From the NCBI RefSeq assembly GCF_006540085.1, contig NZ_BJOG01000001.1, forward strand, positions 1 to 64,000: a stretch of DNA of 64,000 bases. The letters run 5' to 3'. Under the pieces are notes generated by a model. The model was not told the DNA's origin. It saw only the letters and a list, made by a program, of their open reading frames with translations, and searched no databases. The stretch comes from Microbacterium oxydans. Lineage in GTDB: Bacteria > Actinomycetota > Actinomycetes > Actinomycetales > Microbacteriaceae. The position numbers were made by a program, and so were the translations under genes. This document shows, one piece after another, positions 52,450 to 61,038 of the stretch; the first letter of the stretch is position 1, and the number at the start of each line of letters is the position of its first letter.

Positions 52450-53348
52450 TTGAGGTCCTCGAGCTTGACCCCGGCCACGGCCGCGATCTCGGCGAAGGAC
52501 TGGAAGTCGGCGCTCTTCGGGTCGACCGTCTGCGGGGCCGCTGCGAACGCACCGTAAGCGCCGAGACGCTCAGCGTTCGCGGGCGAGAACACCTCGGCGA
52601 TGCCGTCCTGGATCACCTTGCGGGTCTCGGCGTCCAGCGACTGACGGCCGAGGACCGCGCCCTGGATGTCCATCGCGGGGCTCTCCCCCACCGCGCGCCA
52701 CTCTCCATCCGCAAAGGGGAACATCGGGGCGCCGAGCTCCGTGAGCATGACGGCCGTGCAGGCTGCGTCCACCTGTCCCTGCTGCAGCGCGGCGAAGCTG
52801 CCCTCGTGTCCACCGGCGAAGATGGCCTCGTAGTCGGTCCCCTGCTCGAGACCGGCCTCGTGCAGCATGTACACGGGCATGAAGTACCCGGAGCTGGAGG
52901 CCTGATCGGCGAACGCGACCGTCTTGCCCTCGAGGTCCTCGACCTTCTGGATGGGCGATTCGTCGAGCACGACGCAGGTCGAGACCGGCTTGCCGTCGCC
53001 CTGGAAGGCGACCAGCGCATCCACCTCGCCGGTGTTGACGGCGAGGGCCGACGGGAAGCCGCTCATGATGCCGATGTCGACGTGGTCGGCACGGATGGCC
53101 TCGACGACACTGAGGTAGTCGGGCACATCAGTGATCTCGACGTCGCGGCCCGTCGCCTTCTCCAGCAGGTCGGCGAACACCTCGATCGGGTTCTCGGCGG
53201 TGGGGTCGTCGCCGACGGGGATCGTGGCGATCGTGAGAGGAGCGTCCGGATCGGCCGGAGCAGCCTCGGCGGTCGGGCTCTGGCAAGCGGTGAGAGAGAG
53301 GGCGGCCACGCCCAGGAGGCCGACGACGGGCAGGGTGAAGCGGCGCAT
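52446..53348 (-). CDS. phnD: Phosphonate/phosphite-type binding lipoprotein PhnD
   Basis: 300 aa. The lipobox LTAC places the lipid on Cys22. The body is a PhnD-like periplasmic binding protein (IATIPVGDDPTAENPIEVFA, DIGIMSGFPSALAVN, FADQASSSGYFMPVYML). PhnD relatives bind phosphonates, phosphite or hypophosphite; the ligand cannot be chosen from sequence. First gene of the operon; AAAGG lies before the ATG. Confidence 0.92.
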   Translation of the reverse strand: MRRFTLPVVGLLGVAALSLTACQSPTAEAAPADPDAPLTIATIPVGDDPTAENPIEVFADLLEKATGRDVEITDVPDYLSVVEAIRADHVDIGIMSGFPSALAVNTGEVDALVAFQGDGKPVSTCVVLDESPIQKVEDLEGKTVAFADQASSSGYFMPVYMLHEAGLEQGTDYEAIFAGGHEGSFAALQQGQVDAACTAVMLTELGAPMFPFADGEWRAVGESPAMDIQGAVLGRQSLDAETRKVIQDGIAEVFSPANAERLGAYGAFAAAPQTVDPKSADFQSFAEIAAVAGVKLEDLK

Positions 53349-53575
53349 GATGACCTTTCGGGAGGAGACGTCTCGGCATTCCGAGAACATCGGTATTCCA
53401 ACCCCTGAAGGTGACACGCAATTACGAGACTGCCGTACTCCGAATGGAACGCTGCGTGAACGGACGGTATCGACGCTGCGGGCGGAGCGGGCCAGCTGTG
53501 TCCCCGGAGGTTCCTGCCTTGCCGCCGCAACAGCACGGGCGGCAAGAGCCCGCCGAGAAGTAGGCTGAACGCATC

Positions 53576-54448
53576 ATGGACGAGTTCATCCAGGGCTTCT
53601 GGACCTTCGCGCAGCACTACTGGTGGCTCATCTTCCCGATCATGGGAATGGCCGGTGGTATCGCGAAGACGTGGGAGCGCAGCTCCAAGCGACGACACGA
53701 GCGCCGCCTGGAGACCCTTCGCATGAAGGCGCAGCTGAAGACCGCCGAGATCGAGGCGCGCGCGCTCACCCAGCAGGCCAAGCGCCGCGGACCCTCTGTC
53801 GTCGACACCACAGCGTCCGTGGCACCGAGCGATCTGGTCGCGCGCCTGTTCGCCGAGCATGACGAGATCACGGCACGCTGGCTCGACTACGAGCTCGACG
53901 TCGCCAAGCTGATCGCCTTCCCCGCCATGAGCGATGGGCGCCAGCCGCTGACCGCCGCGTTCCTGCGCGCCAAGAAGACGGCCGATGCCCTGCGCCCCGC
54001 CTCCGCCGACGCCAGGGTGTCGGAACAGCAGGTCACCGAGTACCTCCAGGCCGTCGGCGACTACGCGGTCGCTTTCGAGATCGCCGAAAAGGATGCCAGA
54101 CGCCTGCGCGATTCGACCTTCACCGAGCCGGAGCGCAAGCGTCTCGAACGCGCACAGCAGCTGCTGAAGGTCGCGGTCGACGAATCCGCCACGCAGGCCG
54201 AGCGCAACGTCGCCTACAAGCGCGTGCGCGAGGAGCTCGACGGCCTCATCCTGCTCTCCGACGACGCGGTCACCGTGCTGGAGAAGCAGGTGGCGAAGGA
54301 GCTTCCCGCGCAGGCGAGCGCTGCCACCGCGACCCCGCCCGCCGCACCCGCAGCCGAGCAGGAGGCGGAGCGCGTGCCGGAGCCTATGCCTGTCGCCGAC
54401 CCGCTGCACCGCACAGCCCCGCGGACCCTCCCGCGCGACGACGCATGA
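53576..54448 (+). CDS. Hypothetical membrane-anchored coiled-coil protein
   Basis: 290 aa. One N-terminal TM helix (WWLIFPIMGMAGGIAK) is followed by a basic segment, a long helical region (KRRHERRLETLRMKAQLKTA) and a proline-rich acidic tail. Probably cytosolic-facing. No domain is named with confidence. TAGGCT lies 9 nt before the ATG. It overlaps the next gene by 4 nt. Confidence 0.7.
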   Translation: MDEFIQGFWTFAQHYWWLIFPIMGMAGGIAKTWERSSKRRHERRLETLRMKAQLKTAEIEARALTQQAKRRGPSVVDTTASVAPSDLVARLFAEHDEITARWLDYELDVAKLIAFPAMSDGRQPLTAAFLRAKKTADALRPASADARVSEQQVTEYLQAVGDYAVAFEIAEKDARRLRDSTFTEPERKRLERAQQLLKVAVDESATQAERNVAYKRVREELDGLILLSDDAVTVLEKQVAKELPAQASAATATPPAAPAAEQEAERVPEPMPVADPLHRTAPRTLPRDDA

Positions 54449-55293
54449 CTCCGGAGAACGTCACCGGCCCGATGGCGCACCACGCCGAGGCGCCCGTCTG
54501 GTGGTCGGGCTGGGGCGGATTGCGCTGGGTCGACGGGGACGCCGGCGATCTTCTGTCGCTGCGACCGGATGGCGTGTCCCGCCAGCACATCGACGACGAG
54601 TACCTGGCCTTCGCCCGCCCGCGCTCCGGTGGAGGTCTGGTGGCGGTCGGCGCCCGCACGCTCTACCTCGCGGATGGCGTCGACGGACAAATCCGGGCTG
54701 TCGCCCCGCTGGGCGACGACCCCGGTGTGCGCATGAACGACGGATGCTGCGACCCTCGGGGACGCCTGCTCGCGGGGTCGATGGCCTACGACGCGGCGCC
54801 CGATGCCGGAGCCGTGCTGCGCGTCGACGCCGACCTGACGACGAGCACCGTTCTTCCGCGGGCGACGATCTCGAACGGCATCGGCTTCTCGCCGGACGGC
54901 CGACGCGCCTACTACGTCGACACCGCGACGCACCGCATCGACGTGTTCGACGTCAGCGAGGGCGAGCTGCGGGGCCGTCGCGCCTTCGTCGCGATCCCCG
55001 AGGAGCAGGGTTCCCCCGACGGATTGTGCATCGCCGCTGACGGCAGTATCTGGGTGGCCCTGTGGGGCGGCAGCGCAGTGCACGGCTACGACGCCGCAGG
55101 GCAGCGCATCGCGACGATCGAGCTCCCGGTGCCCCAGGTCAGCGCCTGCACCTTCGGCGACGACGACCTCGGCACGCTGTACATCACGACCTCGGCGCAG
55201 GGCCTCGAACCCGGCCACGGCACCGAGGCGGGCTCGCTCTTCGCCGTGCGACCCGGTGTGCGGGGCCTTCCTGTCATCCCCTTCGCGGGCTGA
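54445..55293 (+). CDS. SMP-30/gluconolactonase family sugar lactonase
   Basis: 282 aa, six-bladed beta-propeller. Metal-site motifs: HHAEAPVWW (Glu), RMNDGCCDPRGRL (Asn/Asp), TISNGIGFSPDGRRAYY (Asn) and GSPDGLCIAADGSIWVALW (Asp). It should hydrolyse a sugar-acid lactone. ATGA overlap with the preceding gene. Confidence 0.88.
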   Translation: MTPENVTGPMAHHAEAPVWWSGWGGLRWVDGDAGDLLSLRPDGVSRQHIDDEYLAFARPRSGGGLVAVGARTLYLADGVDGQIRAVAPLGDDPGVRMNDGCCDPRGRLLAGSMAYDAAPDAGAVLRVDADLTTSTVLPRATISNGIGFSPDGRRAYYVDTATHRIDVFDVSEGELRGRRAFVAIPEEQGSPDGLCIAADGSIWVALWGGSAVHGYDAAGQRIATIELPVPQVSACTFGDDDLGTLYITTSAQGLEPGHGTEAGSLFAVRPGVRGLPVIPFAG

Positions 55294-55377
55294 CGCACCC
55301 GACGACCTCTACCCGGAGCACGGTGCACTCAGCGAAAGGAACCGTGCCCCGGGCACAGGCCGCCGGGGAGAGCCGAG

Positions 55378-56232
55378 TCAGCCCAGGTGCACCCGCTCGG
55401 TGCGCTGGCGCTGACGTCCGAGACCCTCGATCTCGATCGTCATCTCATCGCCGTCCTGCAGATAGGGGAACCGGCCGGAGAGCGCGACACCCTGCGGGGT
55501 ACCGGTGTTGATCACGTCGCCGGGCTCGAGCACCAGATACTGACTCAGCTCGTGCACGATCTGCAGCACGGAGAAGATCATGTCCGCGGTCGACGAGTCC
55601 TGCCGCGGCTCGCCGTTCACGAACGACCGCAGTCGCAGCGCCTGAGGGTCGACCTCGTCGGCGGGGACGAGTGCGGGCCCGAGCGGGTTGAACGTCTCGG
55701 AGCACTTGCCCTTCGACCACTGCCCGCCCGAGACGTCGAGTTGATACGCGCGCTCCGAGACGTCGTTCGAGATCGTGTAGCCGGCGATGACCTCTCGCGC
55801 GGCATCAGGAGACGACAGGTAGCGGGCGGGCTTGCCGATCACGATCGCCAGCTCCACCTCCCAGTCGACCTTCTCGGCTCTGGGCGGCAGCAGCACGACA
55901 TCGTCCGGTCCGACCACCGTGTTGGGGTGCTTGAAGAAGACGACCGGATGCTCGGGGGGCTCCGATCCGGATTCGGCAGCGTGAGCTGCGTAGTTCTGTC
56001 CGATGCAGATCACTGCTGTCGGACGAGCGACAGGGGCGCCGATGCGCAGCCCGTCGACGTCGGCGGCGACCAGTTCACCCCGGCCGAGCGCGGAGCGCAC
56101 GCGGCCGATGCCGTCGGCGGCGAGGAAGTCGCCGTCGATCTCGGCGGTGAGGGGGGACAGGTCGTACACGACGCCCGCCTCTCGCACATAGGGACGTTCG
56201 CGGCCGACGGGGCCGAGTCGCAGGAGCTCCAT
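55378..56232 (-). CDS. Fumarylacetoacetate hydrolase family protein
   Basis: 284 aa. FAH motifs are complete: CIGQNYAAHAAESG, VDWEVELAIVIGKPARYL (metal Glu), ISNDVSERAYQL, GPALVPADEV and INTGTPQGVALS. Members cleave 2,4-diketo acids or related compounds. It lies 13 nt after the 2-hydroxyacid dehydrogenase, and a sugar lactonase is nearby, so degradation of a deoxy-sugar acid is plausible. Confidence 0.9.
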   Translation of the reverse strand: MELLRLGPVGRERPYVREAGVVYDLSPLTAEIDGDFLAADGIGRVRSALGRGELVAADVDGLRIGAPVARPTAVICIGQNYAAHAAESGSEPPEHPVVFFKHPNTVVGPDDVVLLPPRAEKVDWEVELAIVIGKPARYLSSPDAAREVIAGYTISNDVSERAYQLDVSGGQWSKGKCSETFNPLGPALVPADEVDPQALRLRSFVNGEPRQDSSTADMIFSVLQIVHELSQYLVLEPGDVINTGTPQGVALSGRFPYLQDGDEMTIEIEGLGRQRQRTERVHLG

Positions 56233-56245
56233 GGGGCCTTCCAGG

Positions 56246-57220
56246 TCAGCGCGCGGTGGCGAAGGACGGGTTGACGATCGGCACGGACTCGCCGGCCAGG
56301 TAGCGGATGACGTTCTCGGCCGCGTGCACCGGCAGGTCGGCCAGCGCCTCGGGCGAGTACCAGGCGGCGTGCGGTGTGAGCAGCACCTGATCGAGGTCAC
56401 GCAGCGGCGAGTCGGCGGCGAGCGGCTCTCCCGCGAACACGTCGAGGGCCGCGGCACCGATGTGTCCCGCCCGCAGCGAGGCGGCGAGCGCCTCCTCGTC
56501 GATGAGCGGACCGCGACAGGTGTTCACCACGACCGCTCCCGGCTTCATGGTCGCGAGGGCGGCTGCGTCGATCAGGTGCCGGGTGTCGTCGGTGAGCGGC
56601 ACGTGCAGGGTCAGGATGTCGGCACGCGCGACGGCCTCCGCGATCTCCACGGGCTCGCAACCGGCTTCGCGCACGGCGTCGGCGGGGGCGAAGGGGTCGG
56701 CGACGAGGACGCGGAAGCCCAGCGCGCGACAACCGCGAGCGACCATCGAGCCGATGCGTCCGAAGCCGAGCACCGACACCGTGGTGGCTGAGGGGCGCAC
56801 GGCGAGCGGTCGTGCGTCGACGGCCTTCCAGGTCCCGGCACGCACGGCGCGGTCGTAGGCGGACAGGCCTCGCGCCTGGGACATGATCATGGCGATGGTG
56901 TGCGCTGCCACCTCTTCGATGCAGTAGCTCGGGGTGTTCGCGACGGCGATGCCGCGAACGGTCGCAGCCTCGACATCGACCATGTCGTACCCGATGCCGA
57001 CACGGCTGATGATGCGGAGGTTCGGCATCCGGTCCATCACATCACCCGTGATCTGCGCCCACTGCACGACCAGCCCTTCGGCGTCGGCACTGAGGGCGGC
57101 GATGTCGTCCGGGCTTCCGGATGCGGCGCGATCGGCGCGCAGTCCTGCCTGTCGGAGCGTGTCTTCGATGACGGTTCCCGGCAGGTCGCAGTCGCTGACG
57201 AGGATGAATGGCTCGGTCAT
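56246..57220 (-). CDS. D-2-hydroxyacid dehydrogenase
   Basis: 324 aa. Rossmann motif SVLGFGRIGSMVARG, with catalytic Arg in NTCRGPLIDEEAL, Glu in DVFAGEPLAADSPL and His in LTPHAAWYSPEA. It reduces or oxidises a 2-keto/2-hydroxy acid with NAD(P). The promoter overlaps an exact 14-bp palindrome at 57227-57240. It is first in an operon with the FAH protein. Confidence 0.9.
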   Translation of the reverse strand: MTEPFILVSDCDLPGTVIEDTLRQAGLRADRAASGSPDDIAALSADAEGLVVQWAQITGDVMDRMPNLRIISRVGIGYDMVDVEAATVRGIAVANTPSYCIEEVAAHTIAMIMSQARGLSAYDRAVRAGTWKAVDARPLAVRPSATTVSVLGFGRIGSMVARGCRALGFRVLVADPFAPADAVREAGCEPVEIAEAVARADILTLHVPLTDDTRHLIDAAALATMKPGAVVVNTCRGPLIDEEALAASLRAGHIGAAALDVFAGEPLAADSPLRDLDQVLLTPHAAWYSPEALADLPVHAAENVIRYLAGESVPIVNPSFATAR

Positions 57221-57226
57221 GGATGC

Positions 57227-57240
57227 GATGCTATAGCATC
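57227..57240 (-). promoter_or_regulatory. 14-bp palindrome over the dehydrogenase promoter
   Basis: GATGCTATAGCATC is its own reverse complement. It contains the -10 (TAGCAT, 7 nt before the ATG). The core TGCTATAGCRT recurs at 58846 before the SDR gene. Confidence 0.6.
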
Positions 57241-57405
57241 TAGCAGACCTGCGCATCGCGATACCGATGTTCGGCCCTTTCGTTGTTCCGAAATCCTGGG
57301 CCGCCTGCGCGGGCGCCAGCGAGTTCACGCGTGAGGGGTGCCGAAACCCTCCGAATCTCCGTCTGAGCAGGGGGATCGCCCCCCGTGTTCGCCAGACTGG
57401 GGAGA

Positions 57406-57530
57406 TCGAAGGGGAGTAGTTCCGGGCTCGCGAGAGCCTGAGGCCGCATCGACATACTGACGTTCACGATGATCGTCCGGTGCCCCTGTCTCCCGGATGA
57501 ACGAGACCTTCGGCCCACGCGCGGCCGGAG
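57406..57530 (+). ncRNA. yybP-ykoY (Mn2+) riboswitch with terminator hairpin
   Basis: The conserved yybP-ykoY blocks are present in order: GAAGGGGAGTAGT (57408-57420), CTGAGGCCGCATCGACATAC, TGACG, and ACGAGACCTT (57501-57510). Just after it, CTTCGGCC pairs with GGCCGGAG (57508-57530, one G-U), followed by TTCTGTCTT, a terminator-like platform sharing the 3' edge of the aptamer. The gene controlled is the CaCA-type antiporter at 57580. Manganese should raise its expression. Confidence 0.85.
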
Positions 57531-57579
57531 TTCTGTCTTGTCCTCCCTCGGTCGCGCCCGACCGAAAGGACCGTTCCCC

Positions 57580-58836
57580 ATGCCACGCGCATTGATCGGC
57601 CGTCTCGCCCTGTGCCTCCTGATCGCCGCCCTCGCCTTGGTGTTCCGCACACTGGGCTTCCACCCGAATCCCGTGCTCGACCTCGTCGTCTTCGGGGCGG
57701 CGGTCGTGGCGGCGAGCTTCGTGCTCGCCTGGGCCGCCGAGGCCGCGCAGAAGGACATCTCCGGCGCCCTCGCGATCGCCATCCTCGCCCTCATCGCCGT
57801 GCTGCCCGAGTACGCCGTCGACCTGTACTACGCGTTCCGCTCCGGCTCCGACCCCGAGTACGCGCAGTACGCCGCCGCGAACATGACGGGATCGAACCGA
57901 CTGCTCCTGGGCTTCGGGTGGCCACTCGTCGTGATCGTCGCCCTCGTGATCGCGAACCGGGCACGACGCGGCGAAGCCCGGCGCCTCGCCCTCGAGCTCC
58001 CCGTCACCGCACGCCTGGACGTCGGCTTCCTCGCGGTGCTGGCGATCCTCGCGTTCGCCATCCCACTGCTCGGGAACATCCCGATCTGGTTCGGCCTGGT
58101 GCTCATCGGGGCATTCGTCACCTACCTGTGGCGGGCAGGCCGCGCGGAGAGCGAAAGCCACGACGAGTTCGTCGGCGCCGCCGCGCACATCGCGGGCATG
58201 CCGACCCGCGCCCGGCGGATCACCGTGATCTCGTTGTTCATCGTCTCGGCGGGCATCATCCTCGCGTGCGCCGAGCCTTTCGCGACCGGTCTCGTCGACT
58301 CGGGAACCGCGCTCGGGATCGACAGCTTCTTCCTCGTGCAGTGGCTCGCACCCCTCGCCTCCGAGGCGCCCGAGTTCATCATCGCGGTGCTCTTCGCCGT
58401 CCGGGGAATGGGGGCAGCCGCGATCGCCACCCTCATCGCGTCGAAGGTCAACCAGTGGAGCCTCCTGGTCGGCTCGCTCCCCCTCGCGCACTTCTTCGGT
58501 GGCGGAGGGTCCGATCTGCCGCTCGATGCCCGGCAGATCGAGGAGTTCGTGCTCACCGGCACCCAGACCGTGATGGGTGTCGCGATCCTCCTCGCCCTCC
58601 GATTCCACCTGGGATCGGCCATCGCCCTGGCGGCGATCTTCCTCGTGCAGTTCTTCGTGACCGACACCGGCGGCCGCTACGTGCTCTCCGCTCTGCAGCT
58701 GATCATCGCCGCCGGGTTTTTGATCGTCCACCGTCGGCACATCCTGCCCACCCTCGCCGCGCCGTTCCGTCGATCGCAGCCTTCGCCGGCGATGACCGCG
58801 GGCGGATCCGCTGACGGCGCCGGAGGTCGCGGATGA
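57580..58836 (+). CDS. CaCA-family cation/proton antiporter under a Mn2+ riboswitch
   Basis: 418 aa with about 10-11 TM helices. The two alpha-repeat motifs of Na+/Ca2+ exchangers are visible (LPEYAVDLYYAF and ASEAPEFIIAVLFA), with the ion-binding PE pairs. GAAAGGA precedes the ATG. It follows a yybP-ykoY riboswitch, so it probably exports manganese (or Ca2+ and Mn2+) when the ion is in excess. Confidence 0.85.
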   Translation: MPRALIGRLALCLLIAALALVFRTLGFHPNPVLDLVVFGAAVVAASFVLAWAAEAAQKDISGALAIAILALIAVLPEYAVDLYYAFRSGSDPEYAQYAAANMTGSNRLLLGFGWPLVVIVALVIANRARRGEARRLALELPVTARLDVGFLAVLAILAFAIPLLGNIPIWFGLVLIGAFVTYLWRAGRAESESHDEFVGAAAHIAGMPTRARRITVISLFIVSAGIILACAEPFATGLVDSGTALGIDSFFLVQWLAPLASEAPEFIIAVLFAVRGMGAAAIATLIASKVNQWSLLVGSLPLAHFFGGGGSDLPLDARQIEEFVLTGTQTVMGVAILLALRFHLGSAIALAAIFLVQFFVTDTGGRYVLSALQLIIAAGFLIVHRRHILPTLAAPFRRSQPSPAMTAGGSADGAGGRG

Positions 58837-58845
58837 CCGCCCTTT

Positions 58846-58862
58846 TGCTATAGCGTTTAGGG
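58846..58862 (+). promoter_or_regulatory. Leaderless SDR promoter with shared TGCTATAGC core
   Basis: TGCTATAGCGT includes the -10 TAGCGT, exactly 6 nt before the ATG at 58863. The same core overlaps the start of the 2-hydroxyacid dehydrogenase gene. Confidence 0.55.
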
Positions 58863-59612
58863 ATGACTATGCGCCGCGTTCTGATCACGGGGGCGAGTTC
58901 CGGCATCGGGACCGCCGCCGCCCTCGAACTCGCCCGCGAGGGTGCTGCCCTCTGGATCACGTATGCCGGACGGGAGGCCGAAGCGCTGCGCATAGCGGAG
59001 GAGTGCCGGGCGGCAGGGTCACCCGAGGTTCACGTGTCGCGCCTCGACCTGCGGGATCGCGAGTCGATCGACGCGCTCGTCGGTGAGATCACGGACGCAT
59101 GGGGATCGCTCCACGTGCTCGTCAACAACGGCGGAGTCTGTCCCTACACGCCTTACGAAGACATCGAGTTCGACGAGTGGGACATGGTGCTCGAGACCAA
59201 CGCCCGCGGCACCTTCTTCCTGACCCGCGGCGCGCTCCCCCTGCTCCGGGCCGCGGAGGGGGATCGCTCGGTGATCAACATCGCTTCGATCGCCGGCCAG
59301 GTCGGCGCGCTGCAGACCGGCATCCACTACGCCGCGAGCAAGGGCGCGATCCTGGCCATCACGCGCAGTTTCGCCCGGCACCTCGCCTCGGAGGGCATCC
59401 GCGTCAACGCCGTGACCCCTGGCCCGGTCGCGAGCGCCATCACGGACCAGCTGCAGGGGGCGGGGCGCGAGAAGCTCGAGTCGGGCATCCCCCTCGGCGC
59501 GTTCGGGCAGCCGGAAGACGTGGCCTGGATCATCGCATCCCTCGCCTCAGAGCGAGCACGCTTCATCACCGGCGCCACCTACGACGTCAACGGAGGAGTT
59601 CGCATTGACTGA
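58863..59612 (+). CDS. Short-chain dehydrogenase/reductase
   Basis: 249 aa. Cofactor loop ITGASSGIGTA, NNGG motif, catalytic Ser in NIASIAGQ and YAASKGA for Tyr/Lys. The C-terminus (GATYDVNGGVRID) is complete. Start ATG 58863; ATG 58869 is possible. It overlaps the SnoaL-like gene by 8 nt. Confidence 0.9.
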   Translation: MTMRRVLITGASSGIGTAAALELAREGAALWITYAGREAEALRIAEECRAAGSPEVHVSRLDLRDRESIDALVGEITDAWGSLHVLVNNGGVCPYTPYEDIEFDEWDMVLETNARGTFFLTRGALPLLRAAEGDRSVINIASIAGQVGALQTGIHYAASKGAILAITRSFARHLASEGIRVNAVTPGPVASAITDQLQGAGREKLESGIPLGAFGQPEDVAWIIASLASERARFITGATYDVNGGVRID

Positions 59613-59955
59613 CCGCACCCCCCTGGACCGCTCCGCCCTCGAAACCGTGCAGGCGCAGCTCGATGCGTTCAACGCACACGACCTCGACGCGTTCGTGGCC
59701 ACCTACGCCGAGGACGCCGTCATCACCGGTGTCGCCGCCGAACCCGTGGTCGGTTCCGCCGCGATCCGTGCGTTCTACGAACCTCGACTGCAGAACCCCG
59801 AGCTGTCGTGCGTCATCGAGACCAGCGTGCTCTTCGGCACCCGGTGGGTTGTCGCACAGGAACAGGTGATCAACGCCGACGTCGCCACCGAGACCATCGC
59901 GACCTTCGATGTGGTGGACGGACTGATCGCCAGGGCGTCGATGCTCAAGGCCTAA
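59605..59955 (+). CDS. SnoaL-like / nuclear transport factor 2-fold protein
   Basis: 116 aa from TTG 59605. VQAQLDAFNAHDLDAFVATY, YAEDAVI and AIRAFYEPRL are the NTF2/SnoaL signature; the cone-shaped fold binds a small hydrophobic or steroid-like ligand. Coupled to the SDR gene; probably a partner enzyme. Confidence 0.85.
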   Translation: MTDRTPLDRSALETVQAQLDAFNAHDLDAFVATYAEDAVITGVAAEPVVGSAAIRAFYEPRLQNPELSCVIETSVLFGTRWVVAQEQVINADVATETIATFDVVDGLIARASMLKA

Positions 59956-59992
59956 GGAGGCGGAGGTCGTCGGGTCTCGAGGTGGGGTCGGC

Positions 59993-60295
59993 CTAGCCGG
60001 CGAGCTCGATCACATCCATTCCGAACAGGCTGGTCTTGGGAGATTCGATCGAAGCCATTCGTGGAACGGGCTTGAGTGGTCGGTGCTCGGGAGCGATCAT
60101 CAGACGGAAGGGCCCTCTCGCGAGCCCCAGGGTCAGTTGCGTGTCGTACCAGCACAGCGCCTGCCTCGGAGAAGCCTTTTGAATCCAGGAGTGCAGGAAG
60201 AGCCAAGCGAGAGACGCGAACGGGATCAGGATCCAGAGCGCGAGGCCGCGCACCAACAACACGAGGAGCCATCCCGTTCTACTGAGTGCGTTCAT
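59993..60295 (-). CDS. Hypothetical membrane protein
   Basis: 100 aa. One or two hydrophobic helices at about residues 8-40 (WLLVLLVRGLALWILIPFAS) precede a soluble tail. No family is recognised and no strong RBS. It is the only plausible gene in this gap. Confidence 0.5.
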   Translation of the reverse strand: MNALSRTGWLLVLLVRGLALWILIPFASLAWLFLHSWIQKASPRQALCWYDTQLTLGLARGPFRLMIAPEHRPLKPVPRMASIESPKTSLFGMDVIELAG

Positions 60296-60397
60296 CGACG
60301 GATTCCCCCTTCCTGGTCAGCTGTGCCGTATTGAACGTAGCGGACCACAGACGAGAGCGGCGCTATCTCCGATGCGCGGTTACGAGCAGTGTGACAA

Positions 60398-60676
60398 TCA
60401 GTCCCAGTTCGGCGCGGGCGGTCGATACGCGTCACGGCGATGGCGGGCGCGAACCACGGCCAGCGTCTCCGGCGCTTCGAGGAAGAAGAGCACGCGGTAG
60501 TCGCCGCGACGGGCCGAGCGCAGCCCCTCGAACTCGTCTTGCAGCGGTTTGCTCATCCGCTCAGGGTTCTCGGGCAGCGTGTAGACGGCGAATTCCACGA
60601 TCGCCTGAGCAATCTTCTGCGGCAGCCGATCCAGGTCCCGCCAGGCAGAGTCGGCGAACGAAGTGACCCTCGTCAC
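60398..60676 (-). CDS. RelE/ParE-family toxin
   Basis: 92 aa. LPQKIAQAIVEFAVYTLPEN, LRSARRGDYRVLFFLEAPET and VRARHRRDAYR match RelE-type mRNA interferases. It overlaps the antitoxin stop by 4 nt. Expected to cleave ribosome-bound mRNA unless bound by the antitoxin. Confidence 0.88.
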   Translation of the reverse strand: MTRVTSFADSAWRDLDRLPQKIAQAIVEFAVYTLPENPERMSKPLQDEFEGLRSARRGDYRVLFFLEAPETLAVVRARHRRDAYRPPAPNWD

Positions 60677-60957
60677 GGGCGCCGAACCCCGTAGCGCGCG
60701 ATCGTCTCATCGGCACTGCGCAGGTTTCCATCAGCAGCCTGCTGGCGGGCGCTTTCGACATCGTCGCGCGTTCCCGGCTCCGACAGCCAGAACAACGTCT
60801 CGTAAAGCGACTCCAACGCGTCCCTGCTGATCAGCACGGCAGCGCCGCGGCCATGGCGCGTGATCTCGATCGTCTCGTGCTCTCGCTCCACCTGATCAAC
60901 GAGCCGGGACAACTGATCCTTTGCTTCACTTAAAGGCACCGTCTGCATGTCCTTCAT
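60673..60957 (-). CDS. Phd/YefM-family antitoxin
   Basis: 94 aa. MQTVPLSEAKDQLSRLVDQV, EITRHGRGAAVLISRDALES is the Phd/YefM fold that binds DNA and neutralises RelE. The C-terminal ~45 residues (LFWLSEPGTRDDVESARQQA) form the toxin-binding tail. Start may be ATG 60957 or ATG 60948. A dyad lies 26 nt upstream. Confidence 0.88.
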   Translation of the reverse strand: MKDMQTVPLSEAKDQLSRLVDQVEREHETIEITRHGRGAAVLISRDALESLYETLFWLSEPGTRDDVESARQQAADGNLRSADETIARYGVRRP

Positions 60958-60982
60958 ACTAGCCCAAACTTTGGCCTTGGAA

Positions 60983-61000
60983 TAGCCAGACCTCTGGCCA
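60983..61000 (-). promoter_or_regulatory. Dyad upstream of the toxin-antitoxin pair
   Basis: TAGCCAGA-CC-TCTGGCCA is symmetric at 7 of 8 positions. Such dyads before antitoxin genes are usual autoregulatory operators for Phd/YefM dimers. Confidence 0.55.
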
Positions 61001-61038
61001 TCGAGAGCGGATAGCTGTGACCACTGGCTGTCGGCCGG

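Noticed and set aside
52446..53348. Calling the phn-type genes a phosphonate-degradation locus
   Set aside because: No C-P bond-cleaving enzyme is present, so only transport can be stated.
1380..54750. Recurrent GGATGC(C) hexamer across the window as a possible polarity or uptake signal
   Set aside because: It is common in this genus and in-frame as Asp-Ala/Gly-Cys-type codons; without whole-genome strand counts no claim can be made.
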